A stretch of 64,000 nt of DNA from Bordetella genomosp. 9 (GCF_002261425.1 NZ_NEVJ01000001.1:1217083-1281082), one strand, 5' to 3'; shown: positions 1-9,387, counted from the stretch's first letter. The notes: a model not told the origin generated them from the sequence alone. Numbers and translations: made by a program.

Positions 1-1
1 G

Positions 2-1468
2 ACCAAGGACGCCGGCCGCATCGCGGGCCTGGAAGTCAAGCGCATCATCAACGAGCCCACCGCGGCGGCGTTGGCCTTCGGCCTGGACAAGGCGGAAAAG
101 GGCGACCGCAAGATCGCCGTGTATGACCTGGGCGGCGGTACCTTCGATATTTCCATCATCGAAATCGCCGACGTCGACGGTGAAAAGCAGTTCGAAGTGC
201 TGTCCACCAACGGCGACACCTTCCTGGGCGGCGAAGACTTCGACCAGCGCATCATCGACTACATCATCGGCGAGTTCAAGAAAGAGCAGGGCGTCGACCT
301 GTCCAAGGACGTGCTGGCGCTGCAACGCCTGAAGGAAGCCGCCGAAAAGGCCAAGATCGAGCTGTCCTCCAGCCAGCAGACCGAAATCAACCTGCCGTAC
401 ATCACGGCGGATGCTTCCGGTCCCAAGCACCTGAACCTGAAGATCACGCGCGCCAAGCTGGAAGCGCTGGTGGAAGACCTGATCGAGCGCACCATCGAAC
501 CGTGCCGCATCGCCATCAAGGACGCCGGCGTCAAGGTTTCGGAAATCCATGACGTGATCCTGGTCGGCGGGATGACCCGCATGCCCAAGGTGCAGGACAA
601 GGTCAAGGAATTCTTCGGCCGCGATCCGCGCAAGGACGTGAACCCGGATGAAGCCGTGGCTGCTGGCGCCGCGATCCAGGGTTCCGTGCTGTCGGGCGAA
701 CGCAAGGACGTGCTGCTGCTGGACGTCACGCCGCTGTCCCTGGGTATCGAAACCCTGGGTGGCGTCATGACCAAGATGATCCAGAAGAACACGACCATCC
801 CGACCCGTTTCTCGCAGACGTTCTCGACGGCCGACGACAATCAGCCGGCGGTGACCATCAAGGTCTTCCAGGGCGAGCGCGAGATCGCGGCGGGCAACAA
901 GGCGCTGGGCGAGTTCAACCTGGAAGGCATCCCGCCGTCGCCGCGCGGCGTGCCGCAGATCGAAGTGACCTTCGACATCGACGCCAACGGCATCCTGCAC
1001 GTGTCCGCCAAGGACAAGGGTACGGGCAAGGAAAACAAGATCACCATCAAGGCGAACTCGGGTCTGTCGGAAGACGAGATCCAGCGCATGGTGAAAGACG
1101 CCGAAGCGAACGCCGACGAGGATCACCGCATCGCCGAGCTGGCGCAGACGCGCAACCAGGCGGACGCCCTGGTGCACGCCACGCGCAAGTCGCTGACCGA
1201 GTATGGCGACAAGCTGGATGCCGCCGAAAAGGAAAGCATCGAGGCCGCGATCAAGGACCTGGAAGCCACCCTGAAGGATGGCGACAAGGCCGCGATCGAT
1301 GCCAAGGTGCAGGCGCTGTCCACCGCGTCGCAGAAGCTGGGCGAAAAGATGTACGCCGACATGCAGGCCCAACAGGCCGCGCAGCAGCAGACCGCGGCGG
1401 ACAACGCCAAGCCGGCCGACGACAATGTGGTCGATGCCGACTTCAAGGAAGTCAAGCGCGACCAGTGA
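2..1468 (+). CDS. dnaK: Chaperone protein DnaK, 5'-truncated by window edge
   Basis: This is the C-terminal 488 residues of the Hsp70 chaperone DnaK. The frame is open from base 2, so roughly the first 150 residues lie off the left edge. DnaK binds exposed hydrophobic segments of unfolded cytosolic proteins in an ATP-driven cycle with DnaJ and GrpE. Visible parts are the end of the ATPase domain (phosphate-2 loop DLGGGTFD, adenosine motif [11 protein letters not shown]), the linker [13 protein letters not shown], the substrate-binding beta domain, the helical lid and the conserved acidic tail ending VDADFKEV. It is followed in the same direction by dnaJ, the usual arrangement. The family assignment is certain. 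Confidence 0.98.
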   Translation, partial: TKDAGRIAGLEVKRIINEPTAAALAFGLDKAEKGDRKIAVYDLGGGTFDISIIEIADVDGEKQFEVLSTNGDTFLGGEDFDQRIIDYIIGEFKKEQGVDLSKDVLALQRLKEAAEKAKIELSSSQQTEINLPYITADASGPKHLNLKITRAKLEALVEDLIERTIEPCRIAIKDAGVKVSEIHDVILVGGMTRMPKVQDKVKEFFGRDPRKDVNPDEAVAAGAAIQGSVLSGERKDVLLLDVTPLSLGIETLGGVMTKMIQKNTTIPTRFSQTFSTADDNQPAVTIKVFQGEREIAAGNKALGEFNLEGIPPSPRGVPQIEVTFDIDANGILHVSAKDKGTGKENKITIKANSGLSEDEIQRMVKDAEANADEDHRIAELAQTRNQADALVHATRKSLTEYGDKLDAAEKESIEAAIKDLEATLKDGDKAAIDAKVQALSTASQKLGEKMYADMQAQQAAQQQTAADNAKPADDNVVDADFKEVKRDQ

Positions 1469-1497
1469 TGAACCACCGCGTATAGTGATGGTGTGAA

Positions 1498-1530
1498 CGC
1501 CCGGGGCCGGAAGTTTTCCTGCCCCGGGCG
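1498..1530 (+). promoter_or_regulatory. GC-rich hairpin in dnaK-dnaJ spacer
   Basis: A perfect 9-bp inverted repeat (CGCCCGGGG at 1498-1506, CCCCGGGCG at 1522-1530) encloses a 15-base loop in the 122-base gap between dnaK and dnaJ. There is no U-tract, so a full terminator is unlikely. It may be a partial terminator or an mRNA-stabilising or processing hairpin that sets the DnaK:DnaJ ratio. The function is inferred from position only. Confidence 0.5.
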
Positions 1531-1590
1531 CGGTCGTATGAAAGCAGGGTTTTGTTCGGCGCCCTCGAAGAAGAAAGCCTTTGGAAGATC

Positions 1591-2715
1591 ATGGCAAAAC
1601 GTGACTATTACGAGATCCTGGGTGTTGCCAAGAACGCCTCGGACGACGACATCAAGAAGGCCTATCGCAAGCTGGCGATGAAATACCATCCGGACCGCAA
1701 TCCGGATAACAAAGAGGCCGAGGAAAAGTTCAAAGAGGCCAAGGAAGCCTACGAGGTCCTGACCGACGAACAGAAACGGGGCGCCTATGACCGCTACGGG
1801 CATGCCGGCGTCGATCCCAATGCCGCGGGCGGCATGGGGGCCGGCATGGGCGGCGGCTTCGCCGATGCGTTCGGCGATATCTTCGGCGAGATTTTCGGTG
1901 GCGCCGCGCGGCGCGGCGGCGGGCCTCAGGTGTACCGCGGCGCGGACCTGAAGTACGCGCTCGAAATCACCCTGGAGCAGGCCGCCAACGGTTTCGATAC
2001 CGAAATCCGGGTGCCCAGCTGGGAAAACTGCGAAGTCTGCCACGGCAGCGGCGCCAAGCCCGGCACCACGCCCAAGACCTGCCGCACCTGCGGCGGCTCC
2101 GGCGCGGTGCGCATGCAACAGGGCTTTTTCAGCGTGCAGCAGACCTGCCCGACCTGCCATGGCAGCGGCAAGGAAATCACCGATCCCTGCACGAACTGCG
2201 ATGGCGTGGGACGCATCCGCCGCAACAAGACGCTGCAGGTGAAGATTCCCGCCGGCATCGACGATGGGATGCGGATCCGCTCGGCCGGCAATGGCGAACC
2301 TGGCCTGAATGGGGGCCCGCCCGGGGATCTGTATGTGGAAATCCACATCAAGCAGCACAAGATCTTCCAGCGCGACGGCGACGATCTGCATTGCGAGCTG
2401 ACCATCCCGTTCACCACCGCGGCCCTGGGGGGCGAACTGCAGGTGCCGACGCTGGGCGGCAAGGCGGAGATCACCATTCCCGAAGGCACGCAGTCGGGCA
2501 AGACCTTCCGCCTGCGCGGCAAAGGCATACGCGGCGTGCGCGGCAGCTATCCGGGCGACCTGTATTGCCACGTGGTGGTGGAAACCCCGGTGCGCTTGAG
2601 CGAGGAGCAGAAGGGCATCCTGCGCCAGTTCGAAGCCTCGCTGAACGACGGTGGCGACCGCCATTCGCCGCAAAGCAAGTCCTGGACGGACCGGGTGAAG
2701 GAGTTCTTCAGCTGA
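1591..2715 (+). CDS. dnaJ: Chaperone protein DnaJ
   Basis: Hsp40 co-chaperone (374 aa) that delivers clients to DnaK and stimulates its ATPase. Domain order is complete: a J domain (residues 1-70) with HPD at 33-35, a Gly/Phe-rich linker (about 75-115), a zinc-binding domain with four CxxCxGxG-type repeats ([32 protein letters not shown]), then the C-terminal substrate-binding domains. The start ATG at 1591 gives the canonical MAKRDYYE N-terminus and has GGAAG just upstream; the frame is open further left but without family similarity. It follows dnaK and is ended by a strong terminator. Confidence 0.98.
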   Translation: MAKRDYYEILGVAKNASDDDIKKAYRKLAMKYHPDRNPDNKEAEEKFKEAKEAYEVLTDEQKRGAYDRYGHAGVDPNAAGGMGAGMGGGFADAFGDIFGEIFGGAARRGGGPQVYRGADLKYALEITLEQAANGFDTEIRVPSWENCEVCHGSGAKPGTTPKTCRTCGGSGAVRMQQGFFSVQQTCPTCHGSGKEITDPCTNCDGVGRIRRNKTLQVKIPAGIDDGMRIRSAGNGEPGLNGGPPGDLYVEIHIKQHKIFQRDGDDLHCELTIPFTTAALGGELQVPTLGGKAEITIPEGTQSGKTFRLRGKGIRGVRGSYPGDLYCHVVVETPVRLSEEQKGILRQFEASLNDGGDRHSPQSKSWTDRVKEFFS

Positions 2716-2786
2716 CGTCCATGCGTTCGTGCGTCCAGGCGTTCGCGTGTGGCGCCGGATCGGCGCCGCCGAAACGAAGGAAACGA

Positions 2787-2822
2787 AAAAGCCCGGATTC
2801 CAGATGGAATCCGGGCTTTTTT
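2787..2822. terminator. Bidirectional intrinsic terminator after dnaJ
   Basis: A near-perfect hairpin has arms AAAAAGCCCGGATTCCA and TGGAATCCGGGCTTTTT separated by two bases. It is flanked by A- and T-runs, so it can terminate transcription from both sides: dnaJ from the left and the leftward Bug receptor gene from the right, whose stop codon is at 2834. Confidence 0.9.
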
Positions 2823-2833
2823 ATTCCGGTGCC

Positions 2834-3814
2834 TCAGTCGACCTTGGCGCCGACTTCCTTCACCACCTTGCCGTACTTGGGGATGTCGGCGTTGATCTGC
2901 GCCTGCATCTGTTCCGGCGTCACGGCCACCGGCTCGGCGCCCAGCGTGGCATAGACGGTCTTGACTTCGTCGCTGTTGGCCGCTTCATTGAAGGCGGCAT
3001 TCAACTTCTTGACGATGGCGGGCGGCAGATTGGCAGGTCCCAGGACGCCGTTGTACAGAATCACTTCCGCCGCCGGTACGCCGGCTTCGGCGATCGTCGG
3101 GACATCCGGCGCGGCCGGGATGCGCTTGGGCGTGCTGACGGCCAGCGCGCGCAGCTTGCCTGCCTTCACCTGCGAAATGGCGGGCGGCATGCTGCTCCAT
3201 GCGTAGGCCACGTCACCCGACAACAGGGCCTGGATGATGGGGGCGCTGCCCTTGTAGGGAATGTGCACCGCCTGCACGTTGGCCGCGCGGTCCATCATTT
3301 CGCTGGCCAGGTGGATGATGGTGCCGTTGCCGGACGAGCCATAGGCATAACCGCCCGGCTTGGACGCCAGCAGGGCGATCAGCTCCTTCACCGTCTTGGC
3401 CGGCGAATCTTCCTTGACCACCAGCATCAGCGGCGAGCTGGAAACCAGCGAGATCGACGTGAAGCTCTTGACCGTATCGAACGGCAGCTTGGGATACAGG
3501 CTGGCGTTGATGGCGTGGGTGGTCGTGTCCTGCAGCAGCAGCGTATAGCCGTCGGGGGCCGAGCGCGCCACCGTATCGGCGGCGATGGTGGTGCCGGCAC
3601 CGGGGCGGTTTTCGACGACGATGTTCTGCTTCAGGATCGAGCTGGCCTTGGATGCGACCGTGCGGGCGATGACGTCCGAGATGCCGCCGGGCGGGAAGCC
3701 CACGAGCAGCCGGATCGGCCGGTTGGGATAGTCGTCGGCCTGGGCCAGGGCCCCCGTGCTGGCGGACAAAGCGAATAGGCAGGCGAAGGCGCCGAGTAGA
3801 CTGCGGGTACGCAT
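2834..3814 (-). CDS. Bug-family tripartite tricarboxylate transporter substrate-binding protein
   Basis: Periplasmic solute receptor of the Bug/TctC family (326 aa). The N-terminus MRTRSLLGAFACLFALSAS...ALA is a Sec signal peptide. The mature part carries family hallmarks: YPNRPIRLLVGFPPGG near the start, VVENRPGAGTTIAADTVA, PDGYTLLL, and HIPYKGSAPIIQALLSGDV. The start ATG at 3814 has GGAG five bases upstream; the longer frame is not supported. No TctA/TctB membrane genes are adjacent, so this is one of the orphan receptors common in Bordetella-like genomes. The ligand is unknown, probably a carboxylate. Confidence 0.93.
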   Translation of the reverse strand: MRTRSLLGAFACLFALSASTGALAQADDYPNRPIRLLVGFPPGGISDVIARTVASKASSILKQNIVVENRPGAGTTIAADTVARSAPDGYTLLLQDTTTHAINASLYPKLPFDTVKSFTSISLVSSSPLMLVVKEDSPAKTVKELIALLASKPGGYAYGSSGNGTIIHLASEMMDRAANVQAVHIPYKGSAPIIQALLSGDVAYAWSSMPPAISQVKAGKLRALAVSTPKRIPAAPDVPTIAEAGVPAAEVILYNGVLGPANLPPAIVKKLNAAFNEAANSDEVKTVYATLGAEPVAVTPEQMQAQINADIPKYGKVVKEVGAKVD

Positions 3815-3998
3815 AAAAACTCCGAACTGATTTGAATAACTAGGGCGGTAACGCGGCTCGCATGGCGCGCCGCGCAATGTATCTGGACACTTGCGTCCGT
3901 TGTTTTCCCCCACCGCCCTGATCCCCTGATTTTTTCGGCGCGATGCAGGCCTGGCAGGCCGCACCGCTGTCCGGGTACCGCTGGTAATGCCGGTGCCG

Positions 3999-4868
3999 TC
4001 AGGCCTGCTGCGCCTGGTACCACTCCAGGATCTGCGCGCCGGTCATGAACTTGACGTGATCGTGGCCGGCGACGTAGGCCAGTGCTTCTTCGAAATACTT
4101 GATCCGGTGCGGCACGCCGCTCAGGAAGGGATGCACGGCGATGCCCATGACACGCACGTGATCCCCGCCTTCCTGGTAGAGGCGGTCGAAGGTGTCCTTG
4201 ACGCGGATCAGCAGTTCGTCCGACGAATGGTGCTGGACCGCCACGACCGGAATGTCGTTGAGTTCCAGGGCGTACGGCATGGCGACCATATCGCCGGTGG
4301 CCGTGCGCACCTTGCAGGGCTGGTCGTCCAGGCACCAGTCGCCGATGTAGCGGATGCCGGCTTCGTGCAGGTAGTCGACCGTTTCCAGGGTCTGGGTCAG
4401 CCCCGGTCCGAGCCAGCCGACCGGCTTCTTGCCGGTGAACTGTTCGATGGTTTCGACGGTGCGCTTGATCATGGCGCGCTGGTCCTCGACCTGATGCGTG
4501 GGCATCTGGATGAAGCCATGGCCCATGAACTCCCAGCCGGATTTGTGGGCTTCCTCGGCGACGCGCGGATAGTTCAGGCAGACGCTGCCGTTGATCGACA
4601 GCGTGGGCACGATGCCCAGGCGGTCCAGCGCGGCCTTCAGGCGCCAGAAACCGACGCGCATACCGTATTCATGCCATGCCCAGTTGGCGATGTCGGGCAG
4701 GGTGGTCACGCCGGTCGGCGGGGGCAGCACCTGGCGCGGCATATAGCGCTCGATCTGCCAGTCTTCCACGTTGACGATGGGCCAGACGATGACGCGCGCG
4801 CCGTCCGGCGGCGTCAGCTTCTTGCGATCGATGATCGCGGAGTAATCGATACGTTGCTTGGGTAGCAT
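3999..4868 (-). CDS. Polysaccharide deacetylase-family hydrolase
   Basis: NodB-homology (carbohydrate esterase 4-like) metal-dependent hydrolase of 289 aa, similar in layout to the allantoinase/imidase-like PuuE branch. Visible segments are VIVWPIVNVEDW, a region around SINGSVCLNYPRVAEEAHKSGWEFMGHGF, the loop KPVGWLGPGLTQTLETVDYLHEAGIRY, and a C-terminal HP motif (GIAVHPFLSGVPHR). The start ATG at 4868 was chosen because family similarity begins there. It is divergent from an IclR regulator, which is followed by an amidase. I infer a small regulon for hydrolysing a cyclic or linear amide or imide; the substrate is not identifiable. Confidence 0.8.
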   Translation of the reverse strand: MLPKQRIDYSAIIDRKKLTPPDGARVIVWPIVNVEDWQIERYMPRQVLPPPTGVTTLPDIANWAWHEYGMRVGFWRLKAALDRLGIVPTLSINGSVCLNYPRVAEEAHKSGWEFMGHGFIQMPTHQVEDQRAMIKRTVETIEQFTGKKPVGWLGPGLTQTLETVDYLHEAGIRYIGDWCLDDQPCKVRTATGDMVAMPYALELNDIPVVAVQHHSSDELLIRVKDTFDRLYQEGGDHVRVMGIAVHPFLSGVPHRIKYFEEALAYVAGHDHVKFMTGAQILEWYQAQQA

Positions 4869-4874
4869 TGATAG

Positions 4875-4887
4875 TCCATATAATGGA
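4875..4887. promoter_or_regulatory. Candidate IclR operator 1
   Basis: The pseudo-palindrome TCCATATAATGGA lies seven bases upstream of the deacetylase start codon. A near copy (TCCATCTATTGGA) lies just before the IclR gene. IclR-family regulators bind pseudo-palindromes of this size. Assignment is by position and similarity of the two sites. Confidence 0.4.
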
Positions 4888-4972
4888 TGTTTGACCCGGG
4901 CCTTCCGCCTCTGTATTGTTCGGGCCAATGTATTTAGCAGGGCGTGGGCTGTCAATGCAGTGCAATAAAGTA

Positions 4973-4985
4973 TCCATCTATTGGA
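4973..4985. promoter_or_regulatory. Candidate IclR operator 2
   Basis: TCCATCTATTGGA shares the TCCAT-N3-NTGGA plan with the site 98 bases to the left. It overlaps the proposed ribosome binding site of the IclR gene (GGAAG, 4983-4987), which would suit autoregulation. This is an inference from sequence. Confidence 0.4.
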
Positions 4986-4995
4986 AGTTTTGGTC

Positions 4996-5871
4996 GTGGT
5001 AAACCCTGACGCCTTGCTGCGCCCGGACAATGGCGACTTCATGAAGCCGGAAACCGGCGCGGATCCCGGCGCTGCCCTGGACGCCGCGCGACTGGTGGCG
5101 TCGGCCGAAGGCGCGCCGGCGGGCACCCAGGCCATCCGCCGCGTCGTGAATGTGCTGAAGGTCCTGGCGCAACACCAGGAAGGCGGGCTGCGCTTCGTCG
5201 ACGTCGCGCGCCTGTGCGGGCTGGAAGCGCCCACGGCGCATCGCATGCTGAAGGCGCTGGTGGCCGAGGGCATGGTGTCCAGGGACGCCCGGGCCCGGCG
5301 CTACCGCCTGGGCACGCTGGTCTTCGAACTGGGGCTGGTGGCGGCGCCGCAGTTCAACCTGCGCGAACTATGCGCCGCATCGTTGCAGCGCCTGGCCGAG
5401 GCGACCGGGGACACGGCCTTCCTGTTCATCCGCCGTGGCAACGACGCCGTATGCATCAGCCGCATGCAAGGCCATTACCCCATCCAGACCCCGGTGGTCA
5501 CGGTTGGCAGCCGGCAACCCCTGGGGGTGAACGCGGGCGGCCTGGCGATCCTGCTGGCGCTCGCGCCCGCCGAAGTGGACCGCGTGGTCGAGGCCATACG
5601 GCCGCGCATCGGCGCCTACGGCGAGCTGGACGAGCGGGACCTGAAGGACGCCATCACCGCCGGCCGCGCCCAGGGCTATGCGTCCATCGGCGAAAAGGCG
5701 GTGCCGGGCGTCACGGCCATCGGCCTGGCCGTGCGCAATCCCTTCGGCGCGCCGGTGGCGGCGCTGGCGATCGCGGCGATTTCCAGCCGGATGACGCCGG
5801 CGCGACAGGCCGCGCTCTACCCCTTGCTGCGCAATGAAGTGAACGTAATCGGAACTCTTTTGTATCGGTGA
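4996..5871 (+). CDS. IclR-family transcriptional regulator
   Basis: DNA-binding regulator with an N-terminal winged helix-turn-helix (AIRRVVNVLKVLAQ...GLRFVDVARLCGLEAPTAHRMLKALVAEG) and a C-terminal GAF-like effector domain (from about LGTLVFELG to IAAISSRM). The N-terminus is uncertain: GTG 4996 has GGAAG eight bases upstream, ATG 5041 would also keep the whole HTH, and the frame is open to a TTG at 4981. It is transcribed away from the deacetylase gene and ends four bases before the amidase gene, so it probably controls both neighbours. Confidence 0.92.
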   Translation: MVNPDALLRPDNGDFMKPETGADPGAALDAARLVASAEGAPAGTQAIRRVVNVLKVLAQHQEGGLRFVDVARLCGLEAPTAHRMLKALVAEGMVSRDARARRYRLGTLVFELGLVAAPQFNLRELCAASLQRLAEATGDTAFLFIRRGNDAVCISRMQGHYPIQTPVVTVGSRQPLGVNAGGLAILLALAPAEVDRVVEAIRPRIGAYGELDERDLKDAITAGRAQGYASIGEKAVPGVTAIGLAVRNPFGAPVAALAIAAISSRMTPARQAALYPLLRNEVNVIGTLLYR

Positions 5872-5875
5872 CCCA

Positions 5876-7096
5876 ATGACACAAGCGAATATCGCGTCGG
5901 CCCCGGCCGGCGGCAAGCCGGCGGACTCGGCCGCGGCCAATCCCAGCGGCGCCTTCGCGCCGGAAGGCCGCTTCGAGCTGGCCGGCGCGGCAGCCGGCCC
6001 CCTGGCCCGGCTGCGCGTCGGCGTCAAGGACATGATCGACATCCAGGACAGGATCACCGGGGCCGGCAACCCGGACTGGCGGGCCACGCATGGGCCGGCG
6101 CCACAGCATGCGCCGGTGGTGCGCCAACTGCTGGATGCCGGCGCCGACGTCATCGGCAAGACGCTGACCGACGAACTCGCCTACAGCCTGAATGGCGAGA
6201 ATTTCCATTATGGGACGCCGGTGAATCCGGTCACTCCCGAACGCATTCCTGGCGGCTCTTCATGCGGCTCGGCCGTGGCCGCGGCCAGCGGTTTGTGCGA
6301 TATCGGACTCGGCACGGATACGGCGGGTTCGATCCGGCTGCCCGCGACGTTCTGCGGCGCCTGGGGGTTCCGGCCCACGCACGGCGCCGTGTCCAGCGCC
6401 GGCGTCGTTCCGCTGGCGCCCAGCTACGACGTGGTGGGCTGGATCACCCGCGACGCGGCGACGCTGGCGCGGGTGGGGCAGACGCTGCTGCCTGGCGGCG
6501 CGCCGGGCCAGCCGCTGGACGGCCGCCTGCTGATCGCCGACGACGCCTGGGCGCTGGCGTCGGATGAGGTACGCCAGGGCCTGGCCGCGCCGCTGGAAAA
6601 GGCCCAGGCGCGATTCGGCAAGGTCGAACATATGACGCTGGCCACGGAAGGCCTGCTGGCATGGCAGCAGGTATTCCGCGTCATCCAGGGCCGCGAAGTC
6701 TGGGCCGCGCATGGCGCATGGATCAGCCGCCACGCGCCCAGCTTCGGCCCGGATATCGCCGAACGCTTCAAATGGGCTTCCACCATCGCCGCCGATGACG
6801 CCGACGCCGCCGCGATCCAGCGCCAACGCATCGCCGCGCAGCTGGACGAGCTGCTGCGGGACGCGGTCCTCTGCATTCCCACGGTTTCCTTCGTGGCGCC
6901 CATCAAGGGCTCGACGACCGCGGCCGAGGATCGCACCCGTGCGCTTTGCCTGCTTTGCGTCGCCAGCCTCGCGGGGTTGCCGCAGTTGACCATGCCCGCC
7001 ATGGCGGGGAACCAGTGCGCGGTCGGCCTGTCACTGATAACGGCTCGCGGCCGCGACCAGGCTCTGCTGGACAGCGCCGCCCGCTGGGTGCTGTAA
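5876..7096 (+). CDS. Amidase-signature family amidase
   Basis: Amidase-signature hydrolase (406 aa, somewhat short for the family) that should cleave carboxamides to acid plus ammonia. The Ser-cisSer-Lys triad is visible: Lys51 in VGVKDMID, the serines of GGSSCGSA (about 126-132), and the nucleophile Ser152 in GTDTAGSIR. The conserved GAWGFRPTHG follows. Overall it looks more like the compact AMI1-type amidases than GatA; there are no GatB/GatC genes nearby. It starts four bases after the IclR gene, so the two are probably co-transcribed. The substrate is unknown. Confidence 0.9.
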   Translation: MTQANIASAPAGGKPADSAAANPSGAFAPEGRFELAGAAAGPLARLRVGVKDMIDIQDRITGAGNPDWRATHGPAPQHAPVVRQLLDAGADVIGKTLTDELAYSLNGENFHYGTPVNPVTPERIPGGSSCGSAVAAASGLCDIGLGTDTAGSIRLPATFCGAWGFRPTHGAVSSAGVVPLAPSYDVVGWITRDAATLARVGQTLLPGGAPGQPLDGRLLIADDAWALASDEVRQGLAAPLEKAQARFGKVEHMTLATEGLLAWQQVFRVIQGREVWAAHGAWISRHAPSFGPDIAERFKWASTIAADDADAAAIQRQRIAAQLDELLRDAVLCIPTVSFVAPIKGSTTAAEDRTRALCLLCVASLAGLPQLTMPAMAGNQCAVGLSLITARGRDQALLDSAARWVL

Positions 7097-7159
7097 GGTA
7101 GGGACACCTGGCGATGCCCGGTCGCCCGCACCATCCACATACAGGAACAGGAGCCCTTG

Positions 7160-7705
7160 ATGTCCGCCACGCCTTCCGCTACATCCCTCGCGCCGGCCCG
7201 CTATAGCCGCCCGGCCATCATCCTGCATTGGGTGGTCTTCCTGCTGGTCGCGCTGGCCTTGTTCGCGATCGAAATCCGTGGTCCGCGCGGCAGCGATTCG
7301 CGGGCGTTCTGGACGGGCATCCATATGTGGGCCGGCGTGTCGGTGCTCTGTGTGACCGCGGTCCGGCTGGTCTGGCGCCTGGTGCACGGCGTGCCGGCGG
7401 CCGAGCAGGGCGGCGGCCTGCTGGCCGTCACCGCGCGGGCGGTGCATTGGCTGTTCTACATCGTGCTGCTGGCGCAGCCGCTGCTGGGCATCCTGATGAT
7501 CAACTTCGGCGGCAATCCGGTCAGGCTGATGGGGACCGGTATCGCCATCACCATCGCCGGCGCCAACAGCGACGCGCGCGGCGTCGTGCACGACATCCAC
7601 GTTTTCATGGGCAATGCGTTGTTCTACTTGATCGCCCTGCATGCGCTGGCCGCCTTGTGGCACCAGTACGTGCGCAAGGATGGCACGCTGCGCAAGATGC
7701 TCTGA
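7160..7705 (+). CDS. Cytochrome b561 family protein
   Basis: Four-helix integral membrane di-haem b-type cytochrome (181 aa) that shuttles electrons between quinol and periplasmic acceptors. Membrane segments include IILHWVVFLLVALALFAI, a segment around HMWAGVSVLCVTAVRL, HWLFYIVLLAQPLLGIL and NALFYLIALHALAALWHQY. Histidine ligands are visible in the first (LHW), second (IHMW), third (VHWL) and fourth (LHALAALWH) helices. The ATG at 7160 has AGGAG six bases upstream. It lies 63 bases after the amidase with no clear link in function. Confidence 0.92.
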   Translation: MSATPSATSLAPARYSRPAIILHWVVFLLVALALFAIEIRGPRGSDSRAFWTGIHMWAGVSVLCVTAVRLVWRLVHGVPAAEQGGGLLAVTARAVHWLFYIVLLAQPLLGILMINFGGNPVRLMGTGIAITIAGANSDARGVVHDIHVFMGNALFYLIALHALAALWHQYVRKDGTLRKML

Positions 7706-7769
7706 AGATGGATCGCAAGACTGGCCGCCGCGCCGGCTTTGCACGCGGGCGGCCTTGCGGTCGCCCGCG

Positions 7770-8471
7770 TCAGCTGCGTACGTAGAAGATCCGCATGGCC
7801 TGTTGCTTCTGCGCGGAGTCCAGCACCTTGATGGTGACGCCGCGGGCGATGAAGCCGTCCGGCAGCTGCAGGGTGCCGCTCAGGTTGTCGAAGCGATCCA
7901 GATCGACGGGCAGCGCATCGGGCGTGACGGTGCCGCTGCGGCCGTTCGGGTAACGGCCTTCGATGGCGAAGACCAGCGTGCCCTTGAACGGGACGCCGCT
8001 GTTGTCCTTATCCCGCATCACCAGCACCTGGTAATTCAACTGGCCGGGCTGGCGCGAAAGCGTGGCCGACCGGATACCGATGGGGCCGCCGCGCGGATCG
8101 GGCGGTACGGCGTCCTGGAACAGCGTCAGGTCCTTGTTGAGTCCTTGTATCTGCTGGCGCGCCTGTGACAGATCGGCGGTCAGCTTGTCGTGCGTGGCGC
8201 GGGCGGCGTCACGTTGCTGCGTCAGTTCTTCGACCAGCCCTTGCAGCCGCTGGCGATCGACGTTGGCGGCGCTGAGTTCGCCGTGCAACTGTTCCGACTG
8301 TTCGACCGTCAACCGCTGCGGTCCATAATTGGTCTGCAGGAACAACACCCCGCCCGCACCCAGCACGACGCCGGCGAGCAGCAGGACCAGCCAGCGCGGC
8401 ATGCGCCGCGACCGTTTACCGGGTTGATAAACCGAAGGTTTGAAAACCGCGCGCTGCGAGCGTCCGAACAT
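7770..8471 (-). CDS. DUF6776-type membrane-anchored coiled-coil protein
   Basis: Unknown-function protein of 233 aa. A basic N-terminus precedes one membrane helix (RWLVLLLAGVVLGAGGVLFL). A coiled coil of about 70 residues follows (QSEQLHGELSAANVDRQRLQ... to QQIQGLNKDLTL), then a periplasmic beta-rich domain (LNYQVLVMRDKDN...IKVLDSAQKQQAMRIFYVRS). This layout fits the DUF6776 family of betaproteobacteria. The start is uncertain: ATG 8471 (MFGRSQ) fits best, but in-frame ATGs at 8477 and 8522 exist. The next gene upstream is 212 bases away across a stable hairpin. Confidence 0.75.
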   Translation of the reverse strand: MFGRSQRAVFKPSVYQPGKRSRRMPRWLVLLLAGVVLGAGGVLFLQTNYGPQRLTVEQSEQLHGELSAANVDRQRLQGLVEELTQQRDAARATHDKLTADLSQARQQIQGLNKDLTLFQDAVPPDPRGGPIGIRSATLSRQPGQLNYQVLVMRDKDNSGVPFKGTLVFAIEGRYPNGRSGTVTPDALPVDLDRFDNLSGTLQLPDGFIARGVTIKVLDSAQKQQAMRIFYVRS

Positions 8472-8563
8472 CCCCATCCATCCAAACAGAAACCACTCCG
8501 TGCCTGTTTGCAGCGCCGTCATGACGGCGTTGAAAGCGCGCGGAAACCAGTATGCGTTGCGAC

Positions 8564-8595
8564 GCGATCGGCCCGCCGAAAGGCGGGCCGATCGC
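8564..8595. promoter_or_regulatory. 14-bp perfect stem with GAAA tetraloop
   Basis: GCGATCGGCCCGCC at 8564-8577 pairs exactly with GGCGGGCCGATCGC at 8582-8595 across the GNRA-type loop GAAA. It lies in the gap between the DUF6776-type gene and the murU stop codon. No T-run follows on either strand. It may be a factor-assisted terminator for murU or an mRNA 3'-end stabiliser. Confidence 0.6.
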
Positions 8596-8682
8596 TGAAA
8601 GCCTGAAAGGATAACCCGGCCGGCCAGGGCTTAGCCATTTCGACAAGCATGGTTGCCTACCTTGATATTGTGAAATATCCGG

Positions 8683-9387
8683 TCAGGACGCCGCGCCCGA
8701 GGCCTTTTTACGCAGTTCGGCGTCGAGCGCGGCCAGGCGCTCGGGCGTGCCGACGTCGACCCAGCGCCCGTCATGCCGCTGCCCGCGCACGGCGTGCCGG
8801 GCGATGGCCTGTCCCAGCAAGGGCCCCAGCCGGGCCGCCGCGCCCGGCGCGATGCCGCCGAACAGCGACGGATGGTAGATGCCGATGCCGGAAAAGGTCA
8901 GCCGATCGCCCACATCCGGGTCCAGCACGCCGGCGGTGCCGGCGTGAAAATCGCCCAGGGGGTGATGATCCGGGTTATCGACCAGGAGCAGCCAGGCCTG
9001 GCTGCGGACGCCGTCGAGTTCCCGCGCCCGGGCCGGCGCGGCGGCGGGATTCCAGTCGCACCAGACATCGCCATTGACGACCAGGAAGGGGGCGTCGCCC
9101 AGCATCGGCAGCGCCAGGGCGATGCCGCCCGCGGTTTCCAGCGCCGTGCCTTCGCGGGAGTAGCGCAACCGGGCGCCATAGGCGCTGCCGTCGCCCAGGG
9201 CGGCTTCCAGCCGGTCGCCGAGCCAGGCGTGATTGATGACGATGTCGCGCATGCCCGCCGCGACCAGCCGTTCGATATGCCAGGCGATCAGCGGCTTGCC
9301 GCCCGCCCGCAGCAGGGGCTTGGGCGTGGTGTCGGTGAGCGGACGCATCCGCTCGCCGCGCCCCGCGGCCAGGATCATGGCGCGCAT
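8683..9387 (-). CDS. murU: N-acetylmuramate alpha-1-phosphate uridylyltransferase MurU
   Basis: Nucleotidyltransferase (234 aa) that makes UDP-MurNAc from MurNAc-1-phosphate in the anomeric peptidoglycan-recycling route, bypassing de novo MurA/MurB synthesis. The N-terminal signature is MRAMILAAGRGERMRPLT, followed by KPLLRAGGKPLI, the metal/nucleotide loop VVNGDVW, and the C-terminal WVDVGTPERL motif. Its ATG overlaps the stop codon of the kinase gene amgK upstream (TGATG), the same gene pairing as in Pseudomonas, which supports the MurU assignment over other sugar nucleotidyltransferases. An alternative ATG is at 9378. Confidence 0.92.
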   Translation of the reverse strand: MRAMILAAGRGERMRPLTDTTPKPLLRAGGKPLIAWHIERLVAAGMRDIVINHAWLGDRLEAALGDGSAYGARLRYSREGTALETAGGIALALPMLGDAPFLVVNGDVWCDWNPAAAPARARELDGVRSQAWLLLVDNPDHHPLGDFHAGTAGVLDPDVGDRLTFSGIGIYHPSLFGGIAPGAAARLGPLLGQAIARHAVRGQRHDGRWVDVGTPERLAALDAELRKKASGAAS

